From Bacillota bacterium (GTDB lineage: Bacteria; Bacillota_B; Desulfitobacteriia; Desulfitobacteriales; Desulfitobacteriaceae): DNA of 5,431 bases. A model generated the notes under the pieces. That model ran no database searches. It saw nothing but the letters and a program-made list of their open reading frames with translations, and was not told where the DNA came from. The position numbers and the translations under genes are program-made. This document shows positions 1 through 5,220 of this stretch, one piece after another. The stretch is from assembly GCA_021779415.1 (NCBI GenBank), contig JAJYAS010000284.1, positions 1 through 5,431 on the forward strand. Reading direction: 5' to 3'. Within the stretch, counting starts at the first letter, position 1. Every line of letters starts with the position of its first letter.

Positions 1-62
1 TCGATCTCTTGGTCAATAAGATCTTCGCCACCGAAGAACAGAAGGATATCACCTGTTTTCAT
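1..62 (-). CDS. Partial gene start, possibly YiiX/NlpC-P60-like cysteine hydrolase
   Basis: The first 20 codons of a minus-strand gene leave the window at base 1. The start is the ATG at 62-60. It is preceded by an AGGAAG ribosome site with a 5-nt spacer, and a second AAGGAG lies further upstream. The visible N-terminus reads MKTGDILLFFGGEDLIDQEI. The opening 'tGDILLF.g...LI...I' resembles the start of permuted papain-like amidases of the YiiX/YaeF type, in which the 'GDILLF' strand precedes the catalytic histidine region. These enzymes hydrolyse amide bonds in lipids or cell-wall material. No catalytic residue is inside the window, so the family call is an inference from one short motif. The gene follows the start-less ORF at 84-185 closely and could share its transcript. 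Confidence 0.4.
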   Translation of the reverse strand, partial: MKTGDILLFFGGEDLIDQEI

Positions 63-83
63 AAGCACTTCCTTTTCATCTCC

Positions 84-185
84 TTAAAATGGGCAAAAAA
101 ATGACACCTCTTGTTTCAAGGCGTCAAAGGCTGCAATTTTTGGGTCTTTAGCGAAGTAAATTAATGTACTGACCTCAATTTTTTC
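84..185 (-). pseudogene. Start-less ORF remnant of unknown function
   Basis: A 33-codon open frame runs between two TAA codons on the minus strand, with no ATG and no ribosome site. Its residues are protein-like, including IYFAKDPKIAAFDALKQEV followed by a hydrophobic end, SFFCPF. Its stop codon overlaps the AAGGAG upstream of the next gene. This looks like the 3' end of a gene whose 5' part was lost where the oxidoreductase terminator now stands. I do not recognise the family. A chance open frame of 33 codons is not rare, so the call is tentative. Confidence 0.25.
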
Positions 186-204
186 TTACAGATTGGTGCA
201 AGAA

Positions 205-242
205 AATGAAAAAAAGCTGCAAAGCGACGTCATGCAGCTTTT
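205..242 (-). terminator. Rho-independent terminator of the FAD oxidoreductase gene
   Basis: A perfect 10-bp inverted repeat (arms 212-221 and 233-242, AAAAGCTGCA with TGCAGCTTTT, 11-nt loop) is followed on the minus strand by a run of T. It begins about 34 nt after the oxidoreductase stop codon at 277. A-tracts on the opposite side might also let it stop transcription from the plus strand. Confidence 0.85.
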
Positions 243-276
243 AAGGGGGCCAATATCTCAATTCTTATGCCCATGT

Positions 277-1623
277 TCACAGCCAGGAGCTTGGAGGAAT
301 ACTCTGTACGAAGTTGAAAATATTTTCAGGATCATATTGCGCTTTAACTTTCCGGAGCCGGGCAAAATTATCACCGTAATATTCCTGGCCGTAATCTTTT
401 ATATTTAAATCAGGTACATTAACGTATGATCCGGTTATATAGGGCTGCAGTTTTATACGGGTCTCTTCGACAAGCTTAATATTCTTTTGTGTTTCAGATT
501 CTTCAGTCCATGAAGCATCCCATTCCAAATAGTATTTCGTATTGCGCCAGAAAAAGGCTGTATCCTTGGGAGGTACACGGTTCATTGCGCCTCCGGAGTT
601 AAGGAAAAAGAAATTTGATTCGCTGCCTTTTGCTTTTTCCAGGAAACTTCGGATTGCTTTAATTCCTTCTGGGGGCAGGATTTGCTCCACCCAGGCTGAT
701 GACCACGTAGTATTCTGGGTGTCGAACAGCGGTTCATTTGGAGCCCAAAATTCTATTGCCTCCGATAGTGTAACCTCATCAATAAACACCTTTATAGGAG
801 ATCCGACATTTGTTAAAGGTGTTACCAATTCCTCTAGTTCCGCTTTGGGACCAAGGAATATTCCCTGCGAACGGAGTAGACCATTTGTTTTCGAAAATAC
901 CTCCAATATGGTACCCAGTCTTTCATCAACGGATGGAGACCATCTTTGCCATGCATCTATAACTTTATCCAATTGCTCCCACGGCCAGATTATTTGAAAT
1001 ATTCCGACTTGAAAAGGAGCAGGACGTATTATAAAGGTATAGGAGGTTATGATACCAAAGTTACCTCCTCCACCTCCGCGAATGGCCCATAGCAGATCCG
1101 GTTTTTCGTTTTCACTAACGCGTAAAACTTTACCATTGGCATCAACTATGGTGGCAGCCAGAATATTGTCGGAAATCAATCCGGCTGTGCGCTGGATTGC
1201 TGTAATTCCGCCGCCAGTACTTATTCCTCCAATGCCAACAGTAGAACTGTCTCCAAAAGGTGCCAGGACGCCTTCCTTCGCAAGCATCCTCACAAGCGCA
1301 CCTACACGAATTCCTGCTTGAACTGTGGCGATTCCTCGTGTTTTATCCAACATGACATTTCTCATTAGACTGGTATCTATTACGATTCCACCATTTGTTT
1401 GGGAAAAATCTTTTGCCAGGGCATGCCTGCCGCTTCGCATCCGAATGGGTACATTATTCTCACGAGCCCATTTGACTGCATTAGCCACGTCTTTATTCTG
1501 ATGCGCAAAAACAAATACCATTGGAAATGCGTTGGTGAATGGGTCCCAGTTCAAACGTGCCTGCCGGTACTCCGGATCATTCGGGTATATTACCGTTCCA
1601 GTTAATTTTGTTTTATGCCTCAT
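277..1623 (-). CDS. FAD-binding oxidoreductase, berberine bridge enzyme-like (CotQ/YgaK type)
   Basis: This 448-residue protein has the usual family length. The N-terminal FAD-binding type 4 (PCMH) domain covers about residues 30-205. It contains RSGRH (63-67), whose His67 aligns with the histidine that binds FAD covalently, then GDSSTVGIGGISTGGG (124-139) and RGGGGGNFG (182-190). A substrate domain follows, and a BBE domain closes the protein at about 400-443 (YVNVPDLN, YYGDNFARLRKVKAQYDP, NIFNF). Members oxidise alcohols, sugars or alkaloids with O2 and release H2O2. The substrate here cannot be told. The second FAD-linking Cys of bicovalent members is replaced by Ser126, so one covalent link is expected. 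The ATG at 1623 follows AGAGGG with a 7-nt spacer. The gene is monocistronic, with promoters upstream and a strong terminator downstream. Bacillus subtilis has two similar proteins, YgaK and the spore-coat protein CotQ (YvdP). A coat role is possible here but unproven. Confidence 0.93.
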   Translation of the reverse strand: MRHKTKLTGTVIYPNDPEYRQARLNWDPFTNAFPMVFVFAHQNKDVANAVKWARENNVPIRMRSGRHALAKDFSQTNGGIVIDTSLMRNVMLDKTRGIATVQAGIRVGALVRMLAKEGVLAPFGDSSTVGIGGISTGGGITAIQRTAGLISDNILAATIVDANGKVLRVSENEKPDLLWAIRGGGGGNFGIITSYTFIIRPAPFQVGIFQIIWPWEQLDKVIDAWQRWSPSVDERLGTILEVFSKTNGLLRSQGIFLGPKAELEELVTPLTNVGSPIKVFIDEVTLSEAIEFWAPNEPLFDTQNTTWSSAWVEQILPPEGIKAIRSFLEKAKGSESNFFFLNSGGAMNRVPPKDTAFFWRNTKYYLEWDASWTEESETQKNIKLVEETRIKLQPYITGSYVNVPDLNIKDYGQEYYGDNFARLRKVKAQYDPENIFNFVQSIPPSSWL

Positions 1624-1651
1624 TTAATCGCCCTCTATTTCTAAATTGTTT

Positions 1652-1681
1652 AATATAAACTAGTACCACTTTTTGTGCCAA
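1652..1681 (-). promoter_or_regulatory. Candidate sigma-A promoter for the oxidoreductase
   Basis: On the minus strand, TTGGCA (1681-1676, 5/6 to consensus) is followed after 18 bp by TATATT (1657-1652, 5/6). The -10 lies about 28 bp upstream of the start codon, leaving a short leader that contains the ribosome site. The elements are seen in the sequence. Activity is inferred. Confidence 0.4.
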
Positions 1682-1694
1682 GCTTGCTATGTTT

Positions 1695-1721
1695 TATAAT
1701 ATGAGTCTTTATTGGATTTGT
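1695..1721 (-). promoter_or_regulatory. Candidate sigma-K (mother-cell) promoter for the oxidoreductase
   Basis: On the minus strand, AC at 1721-1720 is followed after 16 bp by CATATTATA (1703-1695). This fits the sigma-K pattern AC-N16/17-CATAnnnTA of Bacillus. It would give a leader of roughly 65 nt. Such a late sporulation promoter would suit a CotQ-like spore-coat oxidoreductase. The -35 is only two bases, so chance is a real alternative. Confidence 0.35.
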
Positions 1722-1723
1722 GC

Positions 1724-1932
1724 CATCTTTTTGAGCTTAGTTCTAAATCAAGGGAGAGGGCTCATTTTTCAATCGAGCACTTCCGTTGAAAGAAGAAACT
1801 GTTATTCAACGATTATGTGGAAACACTTACTTAGTTATAGAAATGACTCATTCTAGATTTTTTCGGTTCGTTAAACTCCCATATATAGAAGGTCTAATGT
1901 TGAACTTAAAAACAACACACTTCCTCGGGTGT
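1724..1932. other. AT-rich spacer without a supportable gene
   Basis: Together with the promoter region, the sequence between the oxidoreductase start (1623) and the TAG of the tail gene (2008) is 384 bases. The end next to the tail gene (1933-2007) encodes that gene's likely lost C-terminus. The remainder is AT-rich and full of minus-strand stops. A plus-strand frame opens with TTG at 1786 and runs to 1989, but it has no ribosome site and its 3' third is antisense to the tail gene. I see no known RNA or repeat. It may be decayed prophage or transposon sequence. Confidence 0.5.
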
Positions 1933-2007
1933 TTACCAGTGTATGGCGTTGACTTCATCGACGGTCGTTGTCGCGTTCGTCTGTGCTAATCGGTCATGAA
2001 ATGTGGC
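1933..2007 (-). pseudogene. Detached C-terminal segment of the DUF4376-like tail protein
   Basis: Directly after the TAG that ends the tail gene (2010-2008), the same frame stays open for 24 codons and then stops at TAA (1935-1933). The peptide starts ATFHDRLAQ and ends ATTTVDEVNAIHW. From memory, DUF4376-type and tail-fibre-assembly proteins often end in an 'AATTVEEVxAIxW' helix, so this looks like the true family C-terminus. Restoring one codon (TAG from CAG or CAA) would give a continuous protein of 180 residues. Confidence 0.6.
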
Positions 2008-2475
2008 CTATTGTGCCTGTTCAAAGGTTTCCATATCCACGAGAAGTTGCTGTAATTGTGCTTGAGTTAGGTTAACGATAGTTCCGTCGGCGGTTGCAAC
2101 GGGTTGACTCGCAGGAAGAATTCCATTTGCCTTGCCAATGTATAATTTCATCCACTTGGTCTGGTCGATCGACGTGTAACCGTTTAGTAAAGAAGTTCCA
2201 TTCGCTGTTGACATGAAACCCACCGCAAGGGCTTGGTCGTAGGCATGGGTTAGCTCTGCGACTTTCGCTTGTTGAGCATCTAGAAGCGTTGGAACGGGAA
2301 CTACAGGAGCAGTAAATGTGCCGGTTGTAGGATCATAATCCCAACCCTCTTCGGGTTGGGGCACCAAATCTGTGATGTCCTTTAAGACGATATCAGGTGC
2401 AAACTCAGGCATAACGTCTGCTTCAAAAACCCAATGGGCTTTACCATATAATAGTTGAGCAAATTTCTTCATCAT
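2008..2475 (-). CDS. Phage tail-associated protein with DUF4376-like C-terminal domain
   Basis: This 155-residue protein begins MMKKFAQLLY. Its N-terminal part (about 20-56) carries acidic, aromatic segments such as DLVPQPEEGWDYDP, typical of small tail or tail-fibre-assembly proteins encoded after tail-fibre genes. A Pro-rich linker (57-64) leads to an alpha-helical region (66-155). It contains a patterned 'LLNGYTSIDQTKWMKLY..' and 'TADGTIVNLTQAQLQQLL' segment, which resembles DUF4376. A strong AGGAGG precedes two tandem ATG codons. The second (2472-2470), with a 7-nt spacer, may be the real start. The gene directly follows a broken Gly-rich tail-fibre end, the usual prophage order. It ends at TAG, but the same frame continues with a family-like C-terminus, so the protein is probably cut 25 residues short. 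The precise role is unknown. It would act in tail or receptor-fibre assembly. Confidence 0.65.
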   Translation of the reverse strand: MMKKFAQLLYGKAHWVFEADVMPEFAPDIVLKDITDLVPQPEEGWDYDPTTGTFTAPVVPVPTLLDAQQAKVAELTHAYDQALAVGFMSTANGTSLLNGYTSIDQTKWMKLYIGKANGILPASQPVATADGTIVNLTQAQLQQLLVDMETFEQAQ

Positions 2476-2483
2476 TTATCCTC

Positions 2484-2634
2484 CTATTGATTCCAGGTTA
2501 CCAGTACTGCTCCATTACTCCCGACATTCCCAATAATCCCAGCACCACCACCGATAGTCCCAACACCCGGAGCACCCCCACTACCACCCGTACCAATCGT
2601 TAACTGTTATAACGTTCCCTGGGGTTACCTCCCC
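2484..2634 (-). pseudogene. Frame-broken C-terminus of a Gly-rich phage tail-fibre protein
   Basis: Two overlapping minus-strand frames join into one family-like sequence. Frame one (2634-2602) encodes GEVTPGNVITV. Frame two (2600-2484) encodes TIGTGGSGGAPGVGTI and then GGGAGIIGNVGSNGAVLVTW, ending NQ and TAG. Phage tail-fibre and adhesin ends commonly read 'vtPG..i.vtvG.GG.gg...GGNGA..v.W', so the match across the break is good. The shift lies near 2601, where one extra base separates the frames. Neither frame has a start codon close by, and both hit stops upstream, so this is a remnant and not a gene. The TAG at 2486-2484 overlaps the ribosome site of the following tail gene, as expected of adjacent tail genes in one operon. 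Confidence 0.6.
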
Positions 2635-2764
2635 CCATTTCGTTATAGATTTCAGTCACATCACCCACTAAATTGGGCCAAGTTTTGCCGTTGGAAGCCA
2701 AATAGTCGATAGGGTCTGTATGATTACTCTCTTTCCACTTAGCGGAGACTTTGGCGTGTGACAT
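2600..2764 (-). CDS. Small ORF of unknown function downstream of the intron
   Basis: This 54-codon ORF starts at the ATG at 2764-2762, preceded by GGCGGAG with an 8-nt spacer. The protein begins MSHAKVSAKWKESNHTDP, contains DYLASNGKTWPNLVGDV, and ends NPRERYNS. An upstream GTG at 2818 in the same frame lies inside the intron, so I do not use it. The last 11 codons overlap the tail-fibre remnant in another frame. The end after EMGGG is therefore probably frameshifted, possibly in the six-G run at 2631-2636. It lies in the 3' exon, where tail-fibre sequence is expected, and may be part of the same decayed gene. No family is recognised. Confidence 0.4.
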   Translation of the reverse strand: MSHAKVSAKWKESNHTDPIDYLASNGKTWPNLVGDVTEIYNEMGGGNPRERYNS

Positions 2765-2806
2765 AAGAATTACTCCGCCCATGACGCAAAGCTTCTTATT
2801 AATCGG

Positions 2807-2845
2807 GTAGGAGGCCACTCATTATTTGAGTGGCCGACCTCCCAC
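2807..2845 (-). ncRNA. Intron domain VI hairpin and 3' splice site
   Basis: An 8-bp perfect stem (GGCCACTC with GAGTGGCC, 7-nt AAATAAT loop), extended by GGAGG/CCTCC pairing around an internal loop, ends in TAC at the intron-exon border. I see no clear unpaired adenosine near the 3' strand, where a branch point is expected. Confidence 0.75.
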
Positions 2846-2879
2846 ACCACCGTGCGTACCGTTCGGTACACGGCGGTTC
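2846..2879 (-). ncRNA. Intron catalytic domain V
   Basis: This 34-nt hairpin reads GAACCGCCGTGTACC then GAACGGTACGCACGGTGGT on the minus strand. The two arms pair around a GAAC tetraloop-like tip with a small bulge. The lower stem holds CGC, the catalytic triad usual in class C introns. It lies 6 nt after the maturase stop codon, as is typical of this class. Confidence 0.9.
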
Positions 2880-2885
2880 CTCAGT

Positions 2886-4160
2886 TTACGCTGTAACTTG
2901 TCGATAATACTCTGAAAAGAACAGGAACCCGAATCCCTTAATAACATTGTTAGTTAGGGACTTGGATAGGATAGGGCTTTTGGATGTTCTCCAATAGCTC
3001 TTTCTTGTGTTTGCGTATTCCCATGCTTTCTGTACGCGGATTCCCAGTGATTTAAGCATTTTAAACTTTGTTTTCACTCGTTTCCATTGTTTCCAGTAGA
3101 TCATACGAATGCGCCTTCTCATCCATTCATCGGTTCCTAAGAGCAACGTCTTTATGTCCGCTATCTTGAAGTAGTTTATCCACCCCATGATATAGCGTCT
3201 GAGTTTTGTTGCCCGAAGCTCATTACCCACTCCATTGCTTCTGGAAGTAAGCTCTTTCACTTTGCAACGCATCTTTGTAACCGATTTTGGATGTATTCTA
3301 ACCCTCGTTTTACCTTTGGTTCGGTAAAACGAGACTCCAAGAAATTTCACCTTTCCTACGTAGTCGACCACAGTTTTCTCCTTATTCACTTTAAGGAACA
3401 GCTTCTTTTCGATGAAGGGGAGGATGTTGTTTAGCACACGTTGTGCGCTTCTTCTGCTTTTGCAGAAGATCATCAGGTCGTCCGCGTAACGGACGAACCT
3501 ATGCCCCCTTCTTTCAAGCTCCTTATCCAATTCATTAAGCATAATGTTACTAAGAATTGGACTTAGAGGGCCACCTTGCGGTACGCCGACTTCTGTTTCT
3601 TCGAAGCTGTGCCTAACAACGACTCCTGCTCTTAGGTATTTATGGATGAGCGATATGACTCTACCATCTTTGATGGTTCTTGACAGTACTTCTACCAGCT
3701 TGCTTTGATTAACGGTATCGAAATACTTCTCCAAGTCCATGTCTACAACATATTTGTATCCTTCATCTACGTTGCTTTGACACTTCCTGATCGCATCATG
3801 AGCGCTTCGCCCGGGTCTAAACCCATAGCTATTGTCTGAAAACTGCTTCTCGAAGATCGGTGTGAATACTTGGCCTATTGCCTGTTGTACGACTCGATCA
3901 ACTACCGTAGGAATTCCTAATTTTCTTACCTTCTTTCCGTCTTCCTTGGGTATTTCTACCCTTCTGACGGGATTAGGGCGGTGTTTACCGTCCAGAATTG
4001 ACTGCCTGAGTTGGTCCCCGTTTTCTTTGAGATATTGCAGAAGTTCCTCTACTTTCATCCCATCGACTCCGTGGGCCCCTTTGTTGGACTTAACTTTCTT
4101 GTAGGCACAGTTCATATTGGTTCTGTCCACAATCTTCTCAAGCAGTCTATCCTTCGACAT
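2886..4160 (-). CDS. ltrA: Group II intron reverse transcriptase/maturase (class C, no endonuclease)
   Basis: This 424-residue protein from ATG 4160 splices the host intron and copies it during retrotransposition. RT blocks are complete: NKGAHGVDGM (26-35), RRVEIPKEDGKKVRKLGIP (66-84), FSDNSYGFRPGRSAHDA (107-123), motif A VDMDLEKYFDTV with Asp142, VPQGGPLSPILSN (193-205), and YADD (225-228). The maturase X domain follows (GWINYFKIAD at 326-335, WMRRRIRMIYWKQWKR at 346-361). The protein ends without an HNH endonuclease, as expected for class C, which targets terminator hairpins. The ATG at 4160 has no close ribosome site. An in-frame ATG at 4316 with AGGAGGTGG in front starts 52 codons earlier but meets TAG at codon 25 (4244-4242). 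The natural start was therefore probably 4316, and the present product may be poorly expressed. The symbol is a generic family name. Confidence 0.93.
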   Translation of the reverse strand: MSKDRLLEKIVDRTNMNCAYKKVKSNKGAHGVDGMKVEELLQYLKENGDQLRQSILDGKHRPNPVRRVEIPKEDGKKVRKLGIPTVVDRVVQQAIGQVFTPIFEKQFSDNSYGFRPGRSAHDAIRKCQSNVDEGYKYVVDMDLEKYFDTVNQSKLVEVLSRTIKDGRVISLIHKYLRAGVVVRHSFEETEVGVPQGGPLSPILSNIMLNELDKELERRGHRFVRYADDLMIFCKSRRSAQRVLNNILPFIEKKLFLKVNKEKTVVDYVGKVKFLGVSFYRTKGKTRVRIHPKSVTKMRCKVKELTSRSNGVGNELRATKLRRYIMGWINYFKIADIKTLLLGTDEWMRRRIRMIYWKQWKRVKTKFKMLKSLGIRVQKAWEYANTRKSYWRTSKSPILSKSLTNNVIKGFGFLFFSEYYRQVTA

Positions 4161-4316
4161 ATCTGCGTCGGTGATGTTGTTTTCAGTTATCCTCCCAGAA
4201 CTGTGTGCTCCTGCATATCCTTCATGTTCCGCACTATTCGTCTACAGTGAGCCTTCATTTCGACTAAAGTCAATTTGAAGTTGGCTACACTTTGCTTCTG
4301 TTTTGGTAACATTCAT
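4161..4316 (-). pseudogene. N-terminal extension of the maturase ORF interrupted by TAG
   Basis: The ATG at 4316-4314 follows AGGAGGTGG with a 6-nt spacer, the best ribosome site in the intron. Twenty-four codons (beginning MNVTKTEAKCSQLQIDF) lead to TAG at 4244-4242. The same frame then stays open, with peptide such as NSAEHEGYAGAHSSG, straight into the maturase ATG at 4160. A single nonsense change in the original 476-codon gene explains this. As it stands, the ribosome site would drive only a 24-residue peptide unless TAG is read through or translation restarts. Confidence 0.6.
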
Positions 4317-4730
4317 TGACTACCACCTCCTAAGGTTCAACCCTTCCCCGATGACGTTGACTTCCTCGGGTACTATGGTATCTGCTGACTTCTCATGACA
4401 AATCTTGTTTCAACCGTGATTCAAACTTATCTCTTCACGTCCATGAGACCTCCCACGGTAAGACGATTCACTTTCGTTCCATGTACCCACATCATTTACA
4501 CTGGTATGTCTGTGTAGTAAATTGGACTTCGTTTTGGGTAGCAAACTCATCCCATATCCTGCGCCTGATGATATTTGTGTTCCTTGGGTCGGAACTTTGC
4601 CTCCAGCTTCCTTCAGATTCCACCTCACGATGGACACCCTTGCTCTTAGCTAATGGTTGGTTACTACAAACCCCCATAGTGGACTTTCACCACCAAGTTA
4701 ATCGCCATGCGTGGCGCACTACATAATAAA

Positions 4731-4756
4731 AGTCGCTAGAGATAGCGGCTTTTTTA
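4731..4756. terminator. Terminator hairpin used as the group IIC intron target
   Basis: The stem GTCGCTA (4732-4738) pairs with TAGCGGC (4743-4749) across a 4-nt loop. It contains one G-U pair in plus-strand RNA, or one C-A mismatch in minus-strand RNA. Plus-strand RNA ends in TTTTTT and minus-strand RNA in TTTTATT, so it can work in both directions. The intron begins about 12 nt beyond the minus-strand side. Confidence 0.75.
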
Positions 4757-4835
4757 TTTGACTCAATTTTAGAAACTATTAAAATCCAGACCTTAATAAT
4801 CTCCATAAATCCTCTTTTTCACTAGTTCGTTAACA

Positions 4836-4860
4836 ACACCCCAATCCACCAACACACAAT
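4836..4860. repeat. Degenerate direct repeat, copy 1
   Basis: This 25-bp segment matches 4959-4982 at about 21 of 24 aligned positions with a single one-base gap. The shared core is CCAATCCA followed after two bases by AACACAC. On the minus strand it can be read as NCVLVDWG. A terminator hairpin lies downstream in minus-strand order. Confidence 0.6.
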
Positions 4861-4888
4861 TTAACACGAACAACTTTAGATTCTTTAT

Positions 4889-4928
4889 AAAAAGGCTCAG
4901 CAGCATTTATGTACCGCTGAGCCTTTTT
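4889..4928. terminator. Strong bidirectional terminator after the Spo0E-like gene
   Basis: A perfect 13-bp inverted repeat (AAAAAGGCTCAGC at 4889-4901, GCTGAGCCTTTTT at 4916-4928) with a 14-nt loop has A/T tracts on both sides. On the minus strand it lies about 110 nt beyond the spo0E-like stop. It abuts the TAA (4929-4927) that ends the open frame continuing past that stop. Confidence 0.9.
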
Positions 4929-4958
4929 ATTTAGTTACGAATTCCCACCTCACCTCAG

Positions 4959-4982
4959 ACACCCAATCCAGTAACACACCAT
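4959..4982. repeat. Degenerate direct repeat, copy 2
   Basis: This is the partner of 4836-4860, differing at three aligned positions and one gap. On the minus strand it encodes NGVLLDWV within the frame that continues from the Spo0E-like gene. Each copy is followed in minus-strand order by a terminator hairpin, suggesting duplication of a unit of about 120 bp. Confidence 0.6.
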
Positions 4983-5037
4983 TCATGAAGCCGCAAGATG
5001 TGTTCTTAGATTTAGATGGGTTTATTGGGATCTCCTA

Positions 5038-5220
5038 CTATTCCTGATCAGTATCCAACTTATTTTTCATCATCATTTCTTGGTACTTATTCAAGACAGC
5101 ATCCAACTCTTGGCTTGCAGTTATGACTTCAGGATCCGTATAAGATTTACCTTCTTTTGTCTTGATCATTCTTAAACGTAAGTGTTCGATTTGTTTTATA
5201 AGTTCTTCTTGTTCAGACAT
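5038..5220 (-). CDS. Spo0E-family aspartyl-phosphate phosphatase
   Basis: This 60-residue protein has the typical Spo0E-like length and pattern: a first helix (EELIKQIEHLRLRMIKT, 5-21), a short loop with SYTDPEV (26-32), and a second helix bearing SQELDAVLNKYQ (36-47). The SQELD motif (36-40) defines the family. Members remove phosphate from Spo0A and so delay sporulation. They act in the cytoplasm as small helical hairpins on Spo0A. Whether this one targets Spo0A is inferred from the family. The ATG at 5220 follows AGAGGGCGG at a wide spacing and overlaps the end of a small upstream ORF by 8 nt, so translation may be coupled. The gene ends in two TAG codons in a row. The same frame then stays open for 35 codons to a TAA at the terminator. 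Confidence 0.85.
   Translation of the reverse strand: MSEQEELIKQIEHLRLRMIKTKEGKSYTDPEVITASQELDAVLNKYQEMMMKNKLDTDQE

Larger units (their letters stand above)
2807..4719 (-). mobile_element. Full-length group IIC intron
   Basis: This retroelement RNA spans about 1913 nt. Its 5' end on the minus strand is GTGCGCC, the group II GUGYG-type boundary. It is followed by a domain I that resembles the Oceanobacillus iheyensis group IIC intron in several blocks, such as GCAAGGGTGTCC, GGAATCTGAAGGAAGC and GGATGAGTTTGC. A domain II/III-like block, AAGTCAGCAGA..CATAGTACCC, follows. The maturase occupies domain IV. Domains V and VI close the element, and the 3' end is CCTAC. The 5' exon is a terminator hairpin with its T-tract, the classic target of class C introns. 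A candidate EBS1 loop (ACATA, complement of 4505-4509) pairs with TATGT in the exon (4725-4721). Exact ends could be off by one or two bases. The intron is in the same orientation as all neighbouring genes. Confidence 0.93.

Noticed and set aside
542..1605. Plus-strand ORFs inside the oxidoreductase gene
   Set aside because: They are antisense shadows of a well-supported gene with clear FAD and BBE motifs.
1908..1934. Possible terminator after the tail gene (AACAC/GTGTT stem with T5)
   Set aside because: The stem is only 5 A/T-rich pairs with a 10-nt loop, too weak to call.
1786..1989. Plus-strand 67-codon ORF from TTG
   Set aside because: It has no ribosome site and no recognisable motif, and its 3' third is antisense to the well-supported C-terminal frame of the tail gene.
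2600..2818. 72-codon version of the 54-codon ORF, starting at GTG 2818
   Set aside because: That start lies inside intron domain VI, and the ATG at 2764 has a proper ribosome site within the 3' exon.
4410..4726. Three ORFs of 61-81 codons on both strands at the intron 5' end
   Set aside because: The sequence is structured intron domain I RNA. The ORFs have no ribosome sites and overlap one another.
4927..4985. 19-codon ORF from ATG 4985 reading MNGVLLDWVSEVRWEFVTK
   Set aside because: It has no ribosome site in front of the ATG. It is kept only as part of the frame that continues after the Spo0E-like TAG TAG.
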